From an uncultured Porphyromonadaceae bacterium (GTDB taxonomy: Bacteria; Bacteroidota; Bacteroidia; Bacteroidales; UBA11471), in the NCBI GenBank assembly GCA_900542765.1, contig UQOX01000018.1, forward strand, positions 1 to 53,802: a DNA stretch of 53,802 bases. Direction: 5' to 3'. Shown piece after piece: positions 1-8,327 of the stretch. The position numbers and the translations under genes are program-made. The notes below the pieces were generated by a model. It saw only the letters and a program-made list of their open reading frames with translations. It had not been told where the DNA came from and did no database searches. Numbering within the stretch: position 1 is the stretch's first letter; each line of letters starts with the position of its first letter.

Positions 1-107
1 TGTAGAAAGGGGGCTCGTCATTGTCGTGTGAAAATTTCCCGGCAAATATCTATTTATCTCTTATTATCACCATCTTTGTTAAAAACAGAGATACCTGAAA
101 AACTGCC

Positions 108-369
108 ATGAAACTCAAACTCTTTTCCTTATCGCTGATTTTCTGCGCCGGACTCATGGCGGCACAGACTTATCAAGTACCCGTCACAGAAGACGATGAG
201 CCCATGATGCAGGGGCAATTCCGACCCACATGGGAGTCATTGTCGTCCTATCAGGTACCCGAATAGTTCCGCAACGCGAAAATTCTCCCGCACGGCCGAC
301 GGTTTGGAAATAACATTGCCCGACAAACCGCTGAACCGGATTTTTCCGATATTCAAGATACAAAAATGA
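108..369 (+). pseudogene. Remnant of GH29 alpha-L-fucosidase with the core deleted
   Basis: An ATG at 108 opens a signal-peptide-like start (MKLKLFSLSLIFCAG), then a stretch resembling the mature N-terminus of Bacteroidales alpha-L-fucosidases (GQFRPTWESLSSYQVPE). A TAG at 264-266 stands where the family has Trp, and the frame continues with FRNAK as in the family. From about 280 the +1 frame reads TADGLEITLPDKPLNRIF and ends in an FKI-type tail at a TGA (367-369), which resembles the C-terminal end of such enzymes. Both ends therefore survive in 262 bp, while the catalytic barrel (more than 1 kb) is missing. The family assignment rests on remembered sequence resemblance; the stop and the frame change are seen directly. 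Confidence 0.65.
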
Positions 370-398
370 AAAAGGAGGGGAAATTTCCCCTCCTTTTT
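369..398. terminator. Bidirectional intrinsic terminator
   Basis: A perfect 15+15 palindrome has a GGAGGGG/CCCCTCC core flanked by A and T runs. It lies between the fucosidase remnant and the converging DUF4919 gene and could serve both strands. Confidence 0.8.
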
Positions 399-423
399 CA
401 TTTCCTTGTTCCAGCTCAGCCGC

Positions 424-1134
424 TCACTCCGTGCCAAACTTACGCTGATACTCTTCGAGTATGCGGCTGACATTGAAGTAAAACCCGCGAGCATTGCCAA
501 TGAGGTCATAAACCTGAATGTAATCGTAACATGGGGGCTCAAACTCGTAGGCTTCGGCAACGACACCTAACGTATTGAGTATATCATAGGCATGTACCGG
601 CTCGATAACATACCAGGCTGTCTCGGGCGTGCGACCGTCACCGGTAGAGAGTATGGCATCGACAAGATGGTGAATGCGTGTCTGCCAGAAATTCACTTCG
701 GCGTGATTGCCGAGCATCGTGTTGGCATAGACCAGGACGGCCATACGGCGCAGGTCGAAAGGATTGTCGGCCAACACCTGACCGGCATATCGAATGAGTT
801 TCTCGCATTCGGCCGCCGTGAGGTCATTGCGCCGATAAAGGGTATCGAGCGACATTTCGTAAGACGACACCCGATAAGGGTCATAATCGTCTTGGAACGA
901 ATAGCCCAGATAGAGGCAACGGTATTCCTCGGTGGTAAGCGTGGTATCACGCTGCATGTACCGGGCAATGAGCCGTGGATAGAAACAGGGCGACTCGGGA
1001 TTCTGCACCGCCTGTCGCACCGCCTCGATGTCGGGGAAAATCTGTGTCAAAGTATCTCCATCGGTGTGGGAGCGAGCAGCTATCCAACTCTCACAAGAGA
1101 AAAGGAGACATATCAAAAATATCCATTTCTTCAT
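424..1134 (-). CDS. DUF4919 family exported protein
   Basis: A 236-residue protein begins with a hydrophobic signal sequence (MKKWIFLICLLFSCESW). The Cys may be a lipoprotein acylation site, but the lipobox is weak. The body matches my recollection of DUF4919 proteins of Bacteroidetes: a segment like FYPRLIARYMQRDTTLTTEE is followed by YLGYSFQDDYDPY. The family has no known function. The ATG at 1134 was chosen because the in-frame codon two positions upstream is TTG. The gene follows the phosphatase gene with a short gap, so the two are probably cotranscribed from the promoter at 1690-1720. It ends at the shared terminator at 369-398. Confidence 0.75.
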   Translation of the reverse strand: MKKWIFLICLLFSCESWIAARSHTDGDTLTQIFPDIEAVRQAVQNPESPCFYPRLIARYMQRDTTLTTEEYRCLYLGYSFQDDYDPYRVSSYEMSLDTLYRRNDLTAAECEKLIRYAGQVLADNPFDLRRMAVLVYANTMLGNHAEVNFWQTRIHHLVDAILSTGDGRTPETAWYVIEPVHAYDILNTLGVVAEAYEFEPPCYDYIQVYDLIGNARGFYFNVSRILEEYQRKFGTE

Positions 1135-1161
1135 AAGCAAAAAAAATTAAGTTCCTGCCGA

Positions 1162-1662
1162 TTAAGCATCGGGGGCCGAAAGGGCATCTATCAGCCCGCC
1201 GCACGCATCTTCGAGCAAATCGAGCACCAGCTCAAAACCATCGGCTCCACTGTAATAGGGGTCGGGCACATAATCGTGGCCATACCGGCGAGCATAGTCG
1301 GTCATGCGGTGAATCTTCGACAGGGAGTCGGCATCGGGTGCCAAACGGCGCAAGTTCTCGATATTCATGTCGTCCATGCCTATGATGACATCGAAGCGGT
1401 CGAAGTCGTCAGCCGTTATGGGACGGGAACGATGGTCGAGACGATAGCCCCGCCGCGCGGCATGGCTGCGCATGCGGGCATCGGGCAGCTCTCCGGCATG
1501 GCCGCCGTAAGTACCGGCCGAGTCGATGTAAAACGCGGTCGAGAGGCCACGCTCCTCGACCATGTGTCGCATAATGCCTTCGGCGGCCGGGGAACGGCAG
1601 ATGTTGCCCAAGCAGACAAAAAGTACGCGACAAGGACGTTCGGGGGTGGCATGCATCGTCAT
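1162..1662 (-). CDS. Low-molecular-weight protein tyrosine phosphatase
   Basis: A 166-residue cytoplasmic enzyme of the LMW-PTP/arsenate reductase fold. The P-loop CLGNICRS (Cys17 nucleophile, Arg23) sits at the N-terminus, and the general-acid motif DPYY begins near residue 134, as in active phosphatases. In this family phosphotyrosine is hydrolysed through a phosphocysteine intermediate. No tyrosine kinase or capsule gene lies nearby to suggest a substrate. It is the first gene of a two-gene unit with the DUF4919 protein, behind a well-formed promoter. Confidence 0.92.
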   Translation of the reverse strand: MTMHATPERPCRVLFVCLGNICRSPAAEGIMRHMVEERGLSTAFYIDSAGTYGGHAGELPDARMRSHAARRGYRLDHRSRPITADDFDRFDVIIGMDDMNIENLRRLAPDADSLSKIHRMTDYARRYGHDYVPDPYYSGADGFELVLDLLEDACGGLIDALSAPDA

Positions 1663-1689
1663 AGGCTAAACCGAATTTATATTTGGGCG

Positions 1690-1720
1690 CAAAGATACGC
1701 TTTTCGGGGCGACCCTCAAA
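1690..1720 (-). promoter_or_regulatory. Bacteroidetes-type promoter for the phosphatase/DUF4919 unit
   Basis: Read on the minus strand, TTTG (1717-1720) is followed after 19 bp by TATCTTTG (1690-1697). This matches the -33/-7 consensus of the Bacteroidetes primary sigma factor. It lies 28 bp upstream of the phosphatase start. Confidence 0.8.
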
Positions 1721-1797
1721 TTATTATTGTCGATAATGAGGTGAAAAAGAGTCAAAAGAGGAACCTCTCTGCGGGAAGAAAGCGAGCCCTCAAAACG

Positions 1798-1830
1798 AAA
1801 CAGGGTATCGGCATAACCGATACCCTGTTT
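1798..1830. terminator. Intrinsic terminator
   Basis: A 14-bp perfect stem (arms 1798-1811 and 1817-1830) with a 5-nt loop and A/T runs at the ends. It is placed to end the rplU-rpmA transcript on the minus strand, ahead of the phosphatase promoter. Confidence 0.8.
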
Positions 1831-1888
1831 CCTTGACTTTTCTATGTTCCTTGTTTGCAACGACAAGCGTCACCTCTGAGGAATATTC

Positions 1889-2146
1889 TTAGTTTTGGGG
1901 TTCAACCGAAACGTATGAACGGTTGTCTTGTTTCTTACGGAACACTACGACACCGTCGATGAGTGCAAACAAGGTGTGGTCTTTGCCCATACCTACGTTT
2001 ACTCCGGGGTGGTGTACCGTACCTCTCTGACGCACGAGGATATTTCCAGCTTTCGCTACTTGTCCGCCAAAGACTTTCACACCTAATCTTTTACTTTCTG
2101 ATTCACGGCCGTTCTTTGAACTACCGACACCTTTCTTGTGTGCCAT
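1889..2146 (-). CDS. rpmA: 50S ribosomal protein L27
   Basis: An 85-residue L27, recognised from its start [16 protein letters not shown], the LGVKVFGGQ segment and the central QRGTVHHPG motif. In the known family the basic N-terminus reaches toward the peptidyl-transferase centre of the ribosome. The usual order rplU-rpmA is kept, with 23 bp between the genes, and there is no cleavable N-terminal extension of the Firmicutes type. The terminase gene of the phage-like locus lies directly upstream of this operon on the same strand. Confidence 0.98.
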   Translation of the reverse strand: MAHKKGVGSSKNGRESESKRLGVKVFGGQVAKAGNILVRQRGTVHHPGVNVGMGKDHTLFALIDGVVVFRKKQDNRSYVSVEPQN

Positions 2147-2169
2147 TTTCTTCTCGTTTAATCAGTGGT

Positions 2170-2481
2170 TTAAGCAACAATATCTTTAATTAACACTTCG
2201 GTAAAGCATTGGCGGTGACCGTTGCGTTTACGATAACCTTTTCTTCTTTTCTTCTTGAAGACGATGATACGTTCGCCTTTGAGATGAGAGAGGACTTCGC
2301 AAACGACCTTTGCACCTTCTACGGTGGGAGCACCCACTTTTACGGCTCCGTCGTTGTCGACCAACAATACTTTGTCAAACTCGACAGCAGCACCTTGCTC
2401 AGCGTCCAAACGGTGAACATAGAGTCTCTTGCCGGCTTCGGCTTTGAACTGCTGTCCTTGGATTTCTACAATTACGTACAT
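2170..2481 (-). CDS. rplU: 50S ribosomal protein L21
   Basis: A 103-residue L21 with start [18 protein letters not shown] and the C-terminal [16 protein letters not shown] segment typical of the family. It binds 23S rRNA in the large subunit. It is first in the rplU-rpmA operon and has a well-formed promoter 85-116 bp upstream. The stop codon of the terminase gene is only about 30 bp beyond that promoter, with no terminator between them. Confidence 0.98.
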   Translation of the reverse strand: MYVIVEIQGQQFKAEAGKRLYVHRLDAEQGAAVEFDKVLLVDNDGAVKVGAPTVEGAKVVCEVLSHLKGERIIVFKKKRRKGYRKRNGHRQCFTEVLIKDIVA

Positions 2482-2565
2482 CTGTTTAAATAATTACAGG
2501 TTACCTCCGCCGGGTGGCCGTTCGTCGTGAACCGCTCTTATGTACCCGTCACGGAATAAGAGCCG

Positions 2566-2597
2566 CAAAGTTATGCACTAATTTTCAATAACCCAAA
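2566..2597 (-). promoter_or_regulatory. Promoter of rplU-rpmA
   Basis: On the minus strand TTTG (2594-2597), a 20-bp spacer and TAACTTTG (2566-2573) match the Bacteroidetes consensus. The leader before rplU would be roughly 75-80 nt. Confidence 0.82.
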
Positions 2598-2625
2598 TTT
2601 TTTGCTGCCGATTTTTTATTTTTCT

Positions 2626-4635
2626 CTACATACTGGCCTCACTGAGAGGTTGCGATGGCCGGCGGCGGCTCTTACGGTTATCGCCTACCGGTACGGGCAA
2701 CGGCTCGGTATAACAGATATAGGTGCCGATGCAGCGGGTGATGAGTATGTCGTCGTGGTGGCCGTCCATGGCACCGAAACTGCCGTTGGGTTTCCGCTCG
2801 AAGACGTCGTGCTCGTAGCAGGCCAGCAGGTCTCGCTCTACATAGCCGCTCTCGCGCAGCATCTGTATCTGATGGTTGATGATAAGCGTTTTGGTCGAAC
2901 GGTTCATGTGAAAGCCCCAGCGCGAAGGCGCCGAGGAGCGAATCATCTCGGAAGAGGTGCGCGCATAGAGGTGCGAATAGGCATCGGAGAGGGTATCGAG
3001 TATATACTCGGTATGCTCGCCGTCGGTGTGTTCGGTTTCGAGGGTATTGCTCTCGATGACCAACAGGGCTTCCTGATAGAATGCGGCGATTTGGGCCGCT
3101 TTCCAGGCCAACAGGTCGTGGTCGATGTGCCCGCGCCACTGTGCGACGACCTCGGGCACCCCGCCATACATCTGCCAATAGCGGTCGAAGACGACAATCA
3201 CCGAATAGTCGGCCGAGACCGACCGGCCACCTATGTCGACAACGGCGACATAACGGTCACGGACTCGCGCCGCATCGTCGGGCAGTGCCCACACCTGCAA
3301 CTTCCCGGCCGCCTCATCGACAAAATGCAGCTCTTGCAGCGATTCCCGGCCGAAGGTCTTGGCGCCATAAAGTTCGCCCACCCGGTCGGGCGGTCGGCAG
3401 TTCTCCCGCAACCGCTGCACCTGCCGTATGTCGAAGACACGTTCACCGCTGTGATTGAACGCCTCGACATCATCAGAAGGGTATTCGGCCATCATGTCGG
3501 CATGGTCGGGATACTCCTTGCGCTTCTGCCGGTACCAGGCAATCGCTTCGAGGGTGGCGCCGCGCTGCCACAAGGAACGTTCGTAGTCGTCGAGCGACGC
3601 GGCAAAGGCCGCGGGGTCGTCGACCGGCAGGGCATACATCTCGATGTCGTACCAGGGAACGAACAAGAACTCCTTGTCGCTCTCGCCCCGCTTGGCGCGC
3701 TCGCACTCCTGGTGGAAATAGTTTCCCGTGCCGTTGGCCGTGCTCTCCATGACCACGAGCGAGTCGGGCAGCAAAGCCACCGACCCGCAAATGGCGCGCA
3801 CCAGCGACTCGGGCGAGCGCAGTCGGGTGCGGGGCCAAAAAGCGACCTCGGAAAGATGGGCCATGACGGCATCGGACCCCCGCACCGACTCGGGGGTCTC
3901 GGCCGAGGTGACAGTCACCCGGCTACCCGACCCTTCGATGACCGAAGTATTGCCGGTACGCTCGTATGGGCGGAAGCGGGGAGCCACCCCATCGGGCATG
4001 AGCCAAGCGGGATAATTGTCGAGCAACTTGGTGTATATTCCTTTTATATGCGCTGCCGCATCTTTGAGGTGGGCACATATCACACTGTGCCAGTTCTTGC
4101 GGTGCACCAACTGTATCCAGGCCATATAGAGCTGCACGAGCGTGGAACCGCCCCACTGGCGGGCTTTCAGCAAAATCAGGCGCACGGGTTTCCCGGCACG
4201 ACGCTGCGATTCGAGCCGCATGAGCAACTTGCGCTGCGGGAGATTGAGCCGGAACGGCACATCGCCATCGCCCATCTTGTCCTTGATGCGGACAAACATC
4301 ACGGCCCAAAACTCGAAATCGTACCGGATACGCACCTTCACCCAACGCCGCCACACCTCTTCTTTCCAATGCGTACAGGGCAAACGTCCCAGTTCCTTCT
4401 CGATAAAAGAGGCGATGGAACCGCACCGGCGCAGCCCCTGCACGAGCTCGACCTCGTCGAGCATCTCCCGCGGGATATGCTGCAACGGTATCGGTGCGTC
4501 GGGCAGATGCATGACGATGCGTTCGCCCACGACAGCCCCTTCGCCCGTCTCGGGGTGATAAGGCTGCGAACGGAGACGCTTGCGACGGTCGTTCTCGGCC
4601 AGCATGTCATTGATTTCGTCTGCGGTCAGATTCAT
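2626..4635 (-). CDS. Phage-like terminase large subunit (ATPase and nuclease)
   Basis: A 669-residue TerL-like DNA packaging motor subunit. A Walker-A-type loop KARQWGGST lies at about 157-165, an acidic segment LSEVAFW near 261-267, and the coupling motif ESTANG at 297-302. The C-terminal RNase-H-like nuclease keeps its acidic residues: VVDIGGRSVSADYS (Asp467, Asp476), VIESN (Glu528) and GHHDDI (Asp628/629). The ATG at 4635 is preferred over an upstream in-frame start because an AAAGGAA Shine-Dalgarno-like sequence stands just before it. No frame damage is visible. Upstream lies a small gene in the position of a terminase small subunit. Downstream, without a terminator, is rplU-rpmA. No portal gene is adjacent, which is unusual for a phage packaging module. 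Confidence 0.9.
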   Translation of the reverse strand: MNLTADEINDMLAENDRRKRLRSQPYHPETGEGAVVGERIVMHLPDAPIPLQHIPREMLDEVELVQGLRRCGSIASFIEKELGRLPCTHWKEEVWRRWVKVRIRYDFEFWAVMFVRIKDKMGDGDVPFRLNLPQRKLLMRLESQRRAGKPVRLILLKARQWGGSTLVQLYMAWIQLVHRKNWHSVICAHLKDAAAHIKGIYTKLLDNYPAWLMPDGVAPRFRPYERTGNTSVIEGSGSRVTVTSAETPESVRGSDAVMAHLSEVAFWPRTRLRSPESLVRAICGSVALLPDSLVVMESTANGTGNYFHQECERAKRGESDKEFLFVPWYDIEMYALPVDDPAAFAASLDDYERSLWQRGATLEAIAWYRQKRKEYPDHADMMAEYPSDDVEAFNHSGERVFDIRQVQRLRENCRPPDRVGELYGAKTFGRESLQELHFVDEAAGKLQVWALPDDAARVRDRYVAVVDIGGRSVSADYSVIVVFDRYWQMYGGVPEVVAQWRGHIDHDLLAWKAAQIAAFYQEALLVIESNTLETEHTDGEHTEYILDTLSDAYSHLYARTSSEMIRSSAPSRWGFHMNRSTKTLIINHQIQMLRESGYVERDLLACYEHDVFERKPNGSFGAMDGHHDDILITRCIGTYICYTEPLPVPVGDNRKSRRRPSQPLSEASM

Positions 4636-4699
4636 GATTCCTTTTTTTATCGGCAAAGATGCAGCGGCAAAGGCGACCTCGGGTGTGTTTTTTATCAAA

Positions 4700-4948
4700 T
4701 CATCGGCGCAGGGCCGCCAGTCGGTCGAGCGTGTCGGTAATCACCGACAAGGCCGCCTCGCCTTCCGCCTGGGCAGAAGCATGACCCTGTTTTTCGAGAA
4801 TCTCAATGCACTTCAACAGATTCACTTCACTGGTGCATTCGGGTATCAATTCTTTCAGTCGGTTATAGCAAAGTTCGAGCATCTCTTCGCGACGGTCGAG
4901 GGGCCCGTGTGCCGGATTTCCGTCCGGCAATGATTGGTTTTTCTTCAT
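4700..4948 (-). CDS. Small protein upstream of terminase, candidate small terminase subunit
   Basis: An 82-residue protein starting MKKNQSLPDGNPAHGPLDRR. The rest is mostly alpha-helical in character (REEMLELCYNRLKELIP, then LLKCIEILEKQG and LSVITDTLDRLAALRR), with no recognisable DNA-binding motif. It lies 64 bp upstream of the terminase gene on the same strand, where a small terminase subunit is often encoded. The functional guess rests on size and position only. The ATG at 4948 was chosen because the in-frame extension upstream (MRLILLFVKNH) looks non-coding and would intrude on the divergent promoter space. Confidence 0.55.
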   Translation of the reverse strand: MKKNQSLPDGNPAHGPLDRREEMLELCYNRLKELIPECTSEVNLLKCIEILEKQGHASAQAEGEAALSVITDTLDRLAALRR

Positions 4949-5064
4949 AGTTTCTACGATTTTATAAATATCACATCGAGTCACAAATTTACGGGGTGAT
5001 ATTTGCGGCGTGATGTGATTCTTTACAAAAAGCAGTATTAACCTCAAAAAAATGAAGAGATATT

Positions 5065-5595
5065 ATGATTGTCAATTTACTCAGCGGCATTATCCGCAAC
5101 GCCCGTAACCGACGTGCAGCCGAAAACGCTCAAACCCAGGCACTGAACACGCTCAACAGCCAGCAAGCGCAACTCGACAATTTCTTTAACAGCGAGTATT
5201 ACGGAGACTACATGAACCGCTCGGACGTGCAATCGATGATGCGCAGCATGCAGGACCAGATGCGTCAACAAAACGCGATGAATTACAGCATGGCCGCCGT
5301 CATGGGCTCCACGCCCGAAGCTCTCGCCGCCCAACAAAACAATGCCGCCACCCTCATGGGCAACACTTACAGCCAGATAGGCGCAAACATGTCGAACTGG
5401 AAAAGCAACGTGCTCAACAATTACATCAACAACTCCATGGCCCTCAACAACCAGGAATATAACCTGTGGGCGCAACAAGCCAACCAGTTCCGACAAGCGG
5501 CACACGACTCCATGTCACAAGCACTCGACAATTACACACGAATTGCCTCCGCCCTTGTAGGAAGTGCCGGCAGCGCACTGGGAGCAGGAGTTTAA
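5065..5595 (+). CDS. Asn/Gln/Ala-rich phage-like virion protein (ejection-type)
   Basis: A 176-residue protein with a basic start (MIVNLLSGIIRNARNRRAAE), then a long polar helical region rich in Gln, Asn, Met and Ala (for example NSQQAQLDNFFNSEYYGDYM), and an Ala/Gly/Ser-rich end (LVGSAGSALGAGV). The composition and the position before two further putative virion genes resemble the small internal virion proteins that podovirus-like phages eject with DNA, or DNA pilot proteins. There is no enzymatic motif. It is the first gene of a three-gene plus-strand unit divergent from the terminase genes, 116 bp from the small partner gene. The assignment is inferred from context and composition. Confidence 0.55.
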   Translation: MIVNLLSGIIRNARNRRAAENAQTQALNTLNSQQAQLDNFFNSEYYGDYMNRSDVQSMMRSMQDQMRQQNAMNYSMAAVMGSTPEALAAQQNNAATLMGNTYSQIGANMSNWKSNVLNNYINNSMALNNQEYNLWAQQANQFRQAAHDSMSQALDNYTRIASALVGSAGSALGAGV

Positions 5596-5616
5596 CCCCA
5601 TAAGAAAGGAGGAGAT

Positions 5617-6084
5617 ATGAAAAAAACAGAACATGCCGACCGCGAGACACGCGACATTCGTCACGGCGTGGCAACCGGAAAAGGCTTTTTCAACAGTCTC
5701 ATGTCGAAGTTGCACGGTAACAGCAACCCGGCCAACCTGTTCGACCAACTGGGCGAAACGCTCACCCTGCTGGCAAAAAGGCCCCGGAAAGAGAATGAAA
5801 TCGAACTGCCGGGCGACAATGGCCAACGACTCGAAGAACTTATCGTGCAACATTGCCGTTCACACCGCGACTATCCGCAACAAGAGGGCTTTCTCTATAT
5901 CTTGCGGCGACTGCCGTCACAAATGACGCCCCCACCCCGACGACTCACCCCCGTTGAGCCGACAGGCTCAACACGCGATGCGTCGGACCAACAGAAATTC
6001 CACCTTTTCAACCTGATGATTGCCCGCGGCATGACCCCGCAAGAGGCCGAGAAACAGGTCGAAAGAATGTATTCACCCATCTAA
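5617..6084 (+). CDS. Hypothetical protein of the ejection-like module
   Basis: A 155-residue soluble, charged protein without a recognised domain. The N-terminal third is basic (THADRETRDIRHG-like), the middle has a helical SKLHGNSNPANLFDQLGETL segment, and the C-terminus carries a short helix RGMTPQEAEKQVERMY similar in style to a small helical hairpin. A strong Shine-Dalgarno sequence (AGGAGG, 5607-5612) precedes the ATG, unusual in Bacteroidetes but also seen before gpsA here. It sits 21 bp after the previous gene and 12 bp before the next, so the three form one transcription unit. A virion or assembly role is inferred only from its neighbours. Confidence 0.6.
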   Translation: MKKTEHADRETRDIRHGVATGKGFFNSLMSKLHGNSNPANLFDQLGETLTLLAKRPRKENEIELPGDNGQRLEELIVQHCRSHRDYPQQEGFLYILRRLPSQMTPPPRRLTPVEPTGSTRDASDQQKFHLFNLMIARGMTPQEAEKQVERMYSPI

Positions 6085-6096
6085 CACCTATTATCC

Positions 6097-8199
6097 ATGA
6101 GCAATCCACATAAACCTTGGGCCCGAATCGACAGTACACTGCAACGACAGCTGGGCCACTATTCTCACTACGGAATGCCTGCCGACAATCTGTCGGTGGT
6201 CACTCCCGAACCGGCAAGAACGCTCGAATATACCATTCCCGAGTATTGGACCGACCCGCGAGATTCCATCGCCTATCCCGTGTACCATTTCGTACCCGGC
6301 GAATACCCGCAAGCAGCCGACATCGCCCTCTTGTCACAAAACGTCCAACCGGACAGTGTACCGGCCGAGCCGCAACCCATTACGACATTCGGGGAAGGTT
6401 TCAAGCAAGCTTTCGACCAATGGAAAAACAATTACAGCTACGGTTATGGGCGCTTCCTGAAAAACATAAATTACGAAGACGAAATCCGGTACGGCTTGCA
6501 GGCTCTCGACGAAAATCCCGAGCTGAGCCGGGGCAACGTGCAGGAGATAAACCGCTCCATAAAAACGTTGCGCCGAGGCATTGCCGAACGTCAGAACCGC
6601 ATCGAAGCCGGCGAAGGCACACCCGAAGACGAAGCAGCCATCTTGAAAGATTCGGAAAAAATCCGCGGACTGTATGCCATGCAACAGCAATACTACAAGG
6701 GCGCTACCCCCGAAGAGGCCGAAGCCTGGCGCAACGACTACATCGCCCAAGGCGGCACGGGCACCCAACGCATGGCCGAAGCCATCGAAGAACAGAAAAA
6801 CTACCGGCCGACCAAAGGCTGGGGTACGGTGGGCAGCATCGGCTGGGAAATTCCCAAAACACTCATCACCGCCGCGGCCACAAGAAATCCGATTACTGCA
6901 CCCTTTGCCATCATAGGGGGTACGGGCGATGCGGCTATTCAAAACTGGGCACGCACCAATATGCAGGCCGACCTTATCGAAGAAAGAACCGGAGAAGATG
7001 TTTCCACGGCACAGCGCCTCGGCCAAACGGCTTTGGGTGCCGGCGTCGACATCGGGACTTCTCTGCTCCTCCCCATGAAAGGCATACGCGCCACACAGCC
7101 CTTTTTCAACCGCTTGGGTAAAAACATCGCCGCGCAAGGAATCGCCGGAGGTATCGGCTCGGCATCTAACGACATCGGACAAAATCTCATTTTAGGCGAC
7201 GACCTCACGGCCGGAGATATCGCCTCGAATGCATTGAGAGGTGCCGCCATAGGAGCTATGACCGGCTTGGGAACCACCGCAGTCGGTCACGCAATGAACA
7301 AAGCTGGTACGCGAAAAATATTCAGAGAAATTCCCGACGAATCGGGAATGATAAACGGCACAACGAACGCTCACCCCGACAACCTCTCCATTCCAGACAT
7401 CGGTTATTATCGTTTCAACAGGCCGATACGAGTCGAAAGGAGCACACTCAGCCCCATCGTCCGCAATGCCATCGAAAATGAGGGTCTGCACATCGATAAC
7501 ACCCCCGTAAGAATCCCCTTCGCCACTTACCGCCGAGGACCGCTTGCCGCGCCGGGCACCTATGTCCGTCCCTATCAGAATCCCGGAACCATCGACCCCA
7601 ACGGCCTCACTTATATTTCTCCAAACAAGTACACCGTACCTTATGGGAGATATACCCTCAGCTACCCGCTGCCAGAGGGCATGGAAAACACAACCGTGAA
7701 AATCCCCTTCGCCACATACCGCCGAGGACCTCTTGCCGAACCGGGTACCTACACGCGGCCTTATCAGGATCCCGGAACCATCGACCCCAACAGCCTCACT
7801 TATATTTCTCCAAACAAGTACACCGTACCTTATGGGAGATATACCCTCAGCTACCCGCTGCCAGAGGGCATGGAAAACACAACCGTGAAAATCCCCTTCG
7901 CCACATACCGCCGAGGACCTCTTGCCGAACCGGGTACCTACACGCGGCCTTATCAGGATCCCGGAACCATCGACCCCAACGGCCTCAGAATGATTCCGCG
8001 AGAGAGCGACCCGAATGATGAATTTTCACCGGGGAACGGCAATTTAGGCCGAGAACCGGAGACGGGAGCCTCTTCGTCAGAGGCAAACGACACCCGCACA
8101 CCGTTCAGTGCCTACGAAGACATGTTCGGTATAGACAAACTGGGAGATGGTGACAAAAAAACAAAAACGCAGAGAGGGCAAAAGAAGAAAAAGAAATAA
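6097..8199 (+). CDS. Large internal-virion-like protein with C-terminal repeats
   Basis: A 700-residue protein. Residues about 90-240 are charged and helical (YGYGRFLKNINYEDEIRYGL). Residues about 250-405 are a Gly/Ala-rich amphipathic region (LITAAATRNPITAPFAIIGG, then ALRGAAIGAMTGLGTTAVG), as in membrane-active ejection proteins of podovirus-like phages. From residue 471 come two full 63-residue repeats and a partial third (VKIPFATYRRGPLAEPGTY). The tail is acidic, then Lys-rich (ending KKKKK). No lytic transglycosylase motif was found. Third in the unit after 5065-5595 and 5617-6084. The fold call is inference; the repeats and composition are seen directly. Confidence 0.6.
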   Translation: MSNPHKPWARIDSTLQRQLGHYSHYGMPADNLSVVTPEPARTLEYTIPEYWTDPRDSIAYPVYHFVPGEYPQAADIALLSQNVQPDSVPAEPQPITTFGEGFKQAFDQWKNNYSYGYGRFLKNINYEDEIRYGLQALDENPELSRGNVQEINRSIKTLRRGIAERQNRIEAGEGTPEDEAAILKDSEKIRGLYAMQQQYYKGATPEEAEAWRNDYIAQGGTGTQRMAEAIEEQKNYRPTKGWGTVGSIGWEIPKTLITAAATRNPITAPFAIIGGTGDAAIQNWARTNMQADLIEERTGEDVSTAQRLGQTALGAGVDIGTSLLLPMKGIRATQPFFNRLGKNIAAQGIAGGIGSASNDIGQNLILGDDLTAGDIASNALRGAAIGAMTGLGTTAVGHAMNKAGTRKIFREIPDESGMINGTTNAHPDNLSIPDIGYYRFNRPIRVERSTLSPIVRNAIENEGLHIDNTPVRIPFATYRRGPLAAPGTYVRPYQNPGTIDPNGLTYISPNKYTVPYGRYTLSYPLPEGMENTTVKIPFATYRRGPLAEPGTYTRPYQDPGTIDPNSLTYISPNKYTVPYGRYTLSYPLPEGMENTTVKIPFATYRRGPLAEPGTYTRPYQDPGTIDPNGLRMIPRESDPNDEFSPGNGNLGREPETGASSSEANDTRTPFSAYEDMFGIDKLGDGDKKTKTQRGQKKKKK
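7507..7986 (+). repeat. In-frame 189-bp tandem repeat, 2.5 copies
   Basis: Copies start at 7507, 7696 and 7885. Each unit encodes 63 residues beginning V(R/K)IPFATYRRGPLA and ending YPLPEGMENTT. The third copy is cut off after about 34 residues. Copies two and three are almost identical in DNA, and copy one has diverged at its start, which suggests recent expansion. Confidence 0.93.
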
Positions 8200-8267
8200 G
8201 CGCCCCCAAAGAGCGGCACGACTGTAACCAGCCTCAGAAGCAACAGGAATAAATAAAAAACACATTC

Positions 8268-8301
8268 TTTGTTGCAAAAAGAGAAAAATATACTAACTTT
8301 G
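8268..8301 (+). promoter_or_regulatory. Promoter of tRNA-Gly
   Basis: TTTG (8268-8271), a 22-bp spacer, then TAACTTTG (8294-8301). The tRNA begins 27 bp after the -7 element. Confidence 0.72.
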
Positions 8302-8327
8302 CTGTCGCATTTCCAACAAGGAAACAG

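Noticed and set aside
592..1836. A 414-codon plus-strand frame across the phosphatase and DUF4919 genes
   Set aside because: It is a shadow of two real minus-strand genes and crosses their promoter and a terminator.
1666..1866. A 66-codon minus-strand frame before the phosphatase
   Set aside because: It covers the terminator and the promoter at 1690-1720, with no protein-like features.
2602..4740. A 712-codon open frame antisense to the terminase gene
   Set aside because: It is the mirror of a high-GC coding region; its translation lacks any family pattern, while the opposite strand has clear terminase motifs.
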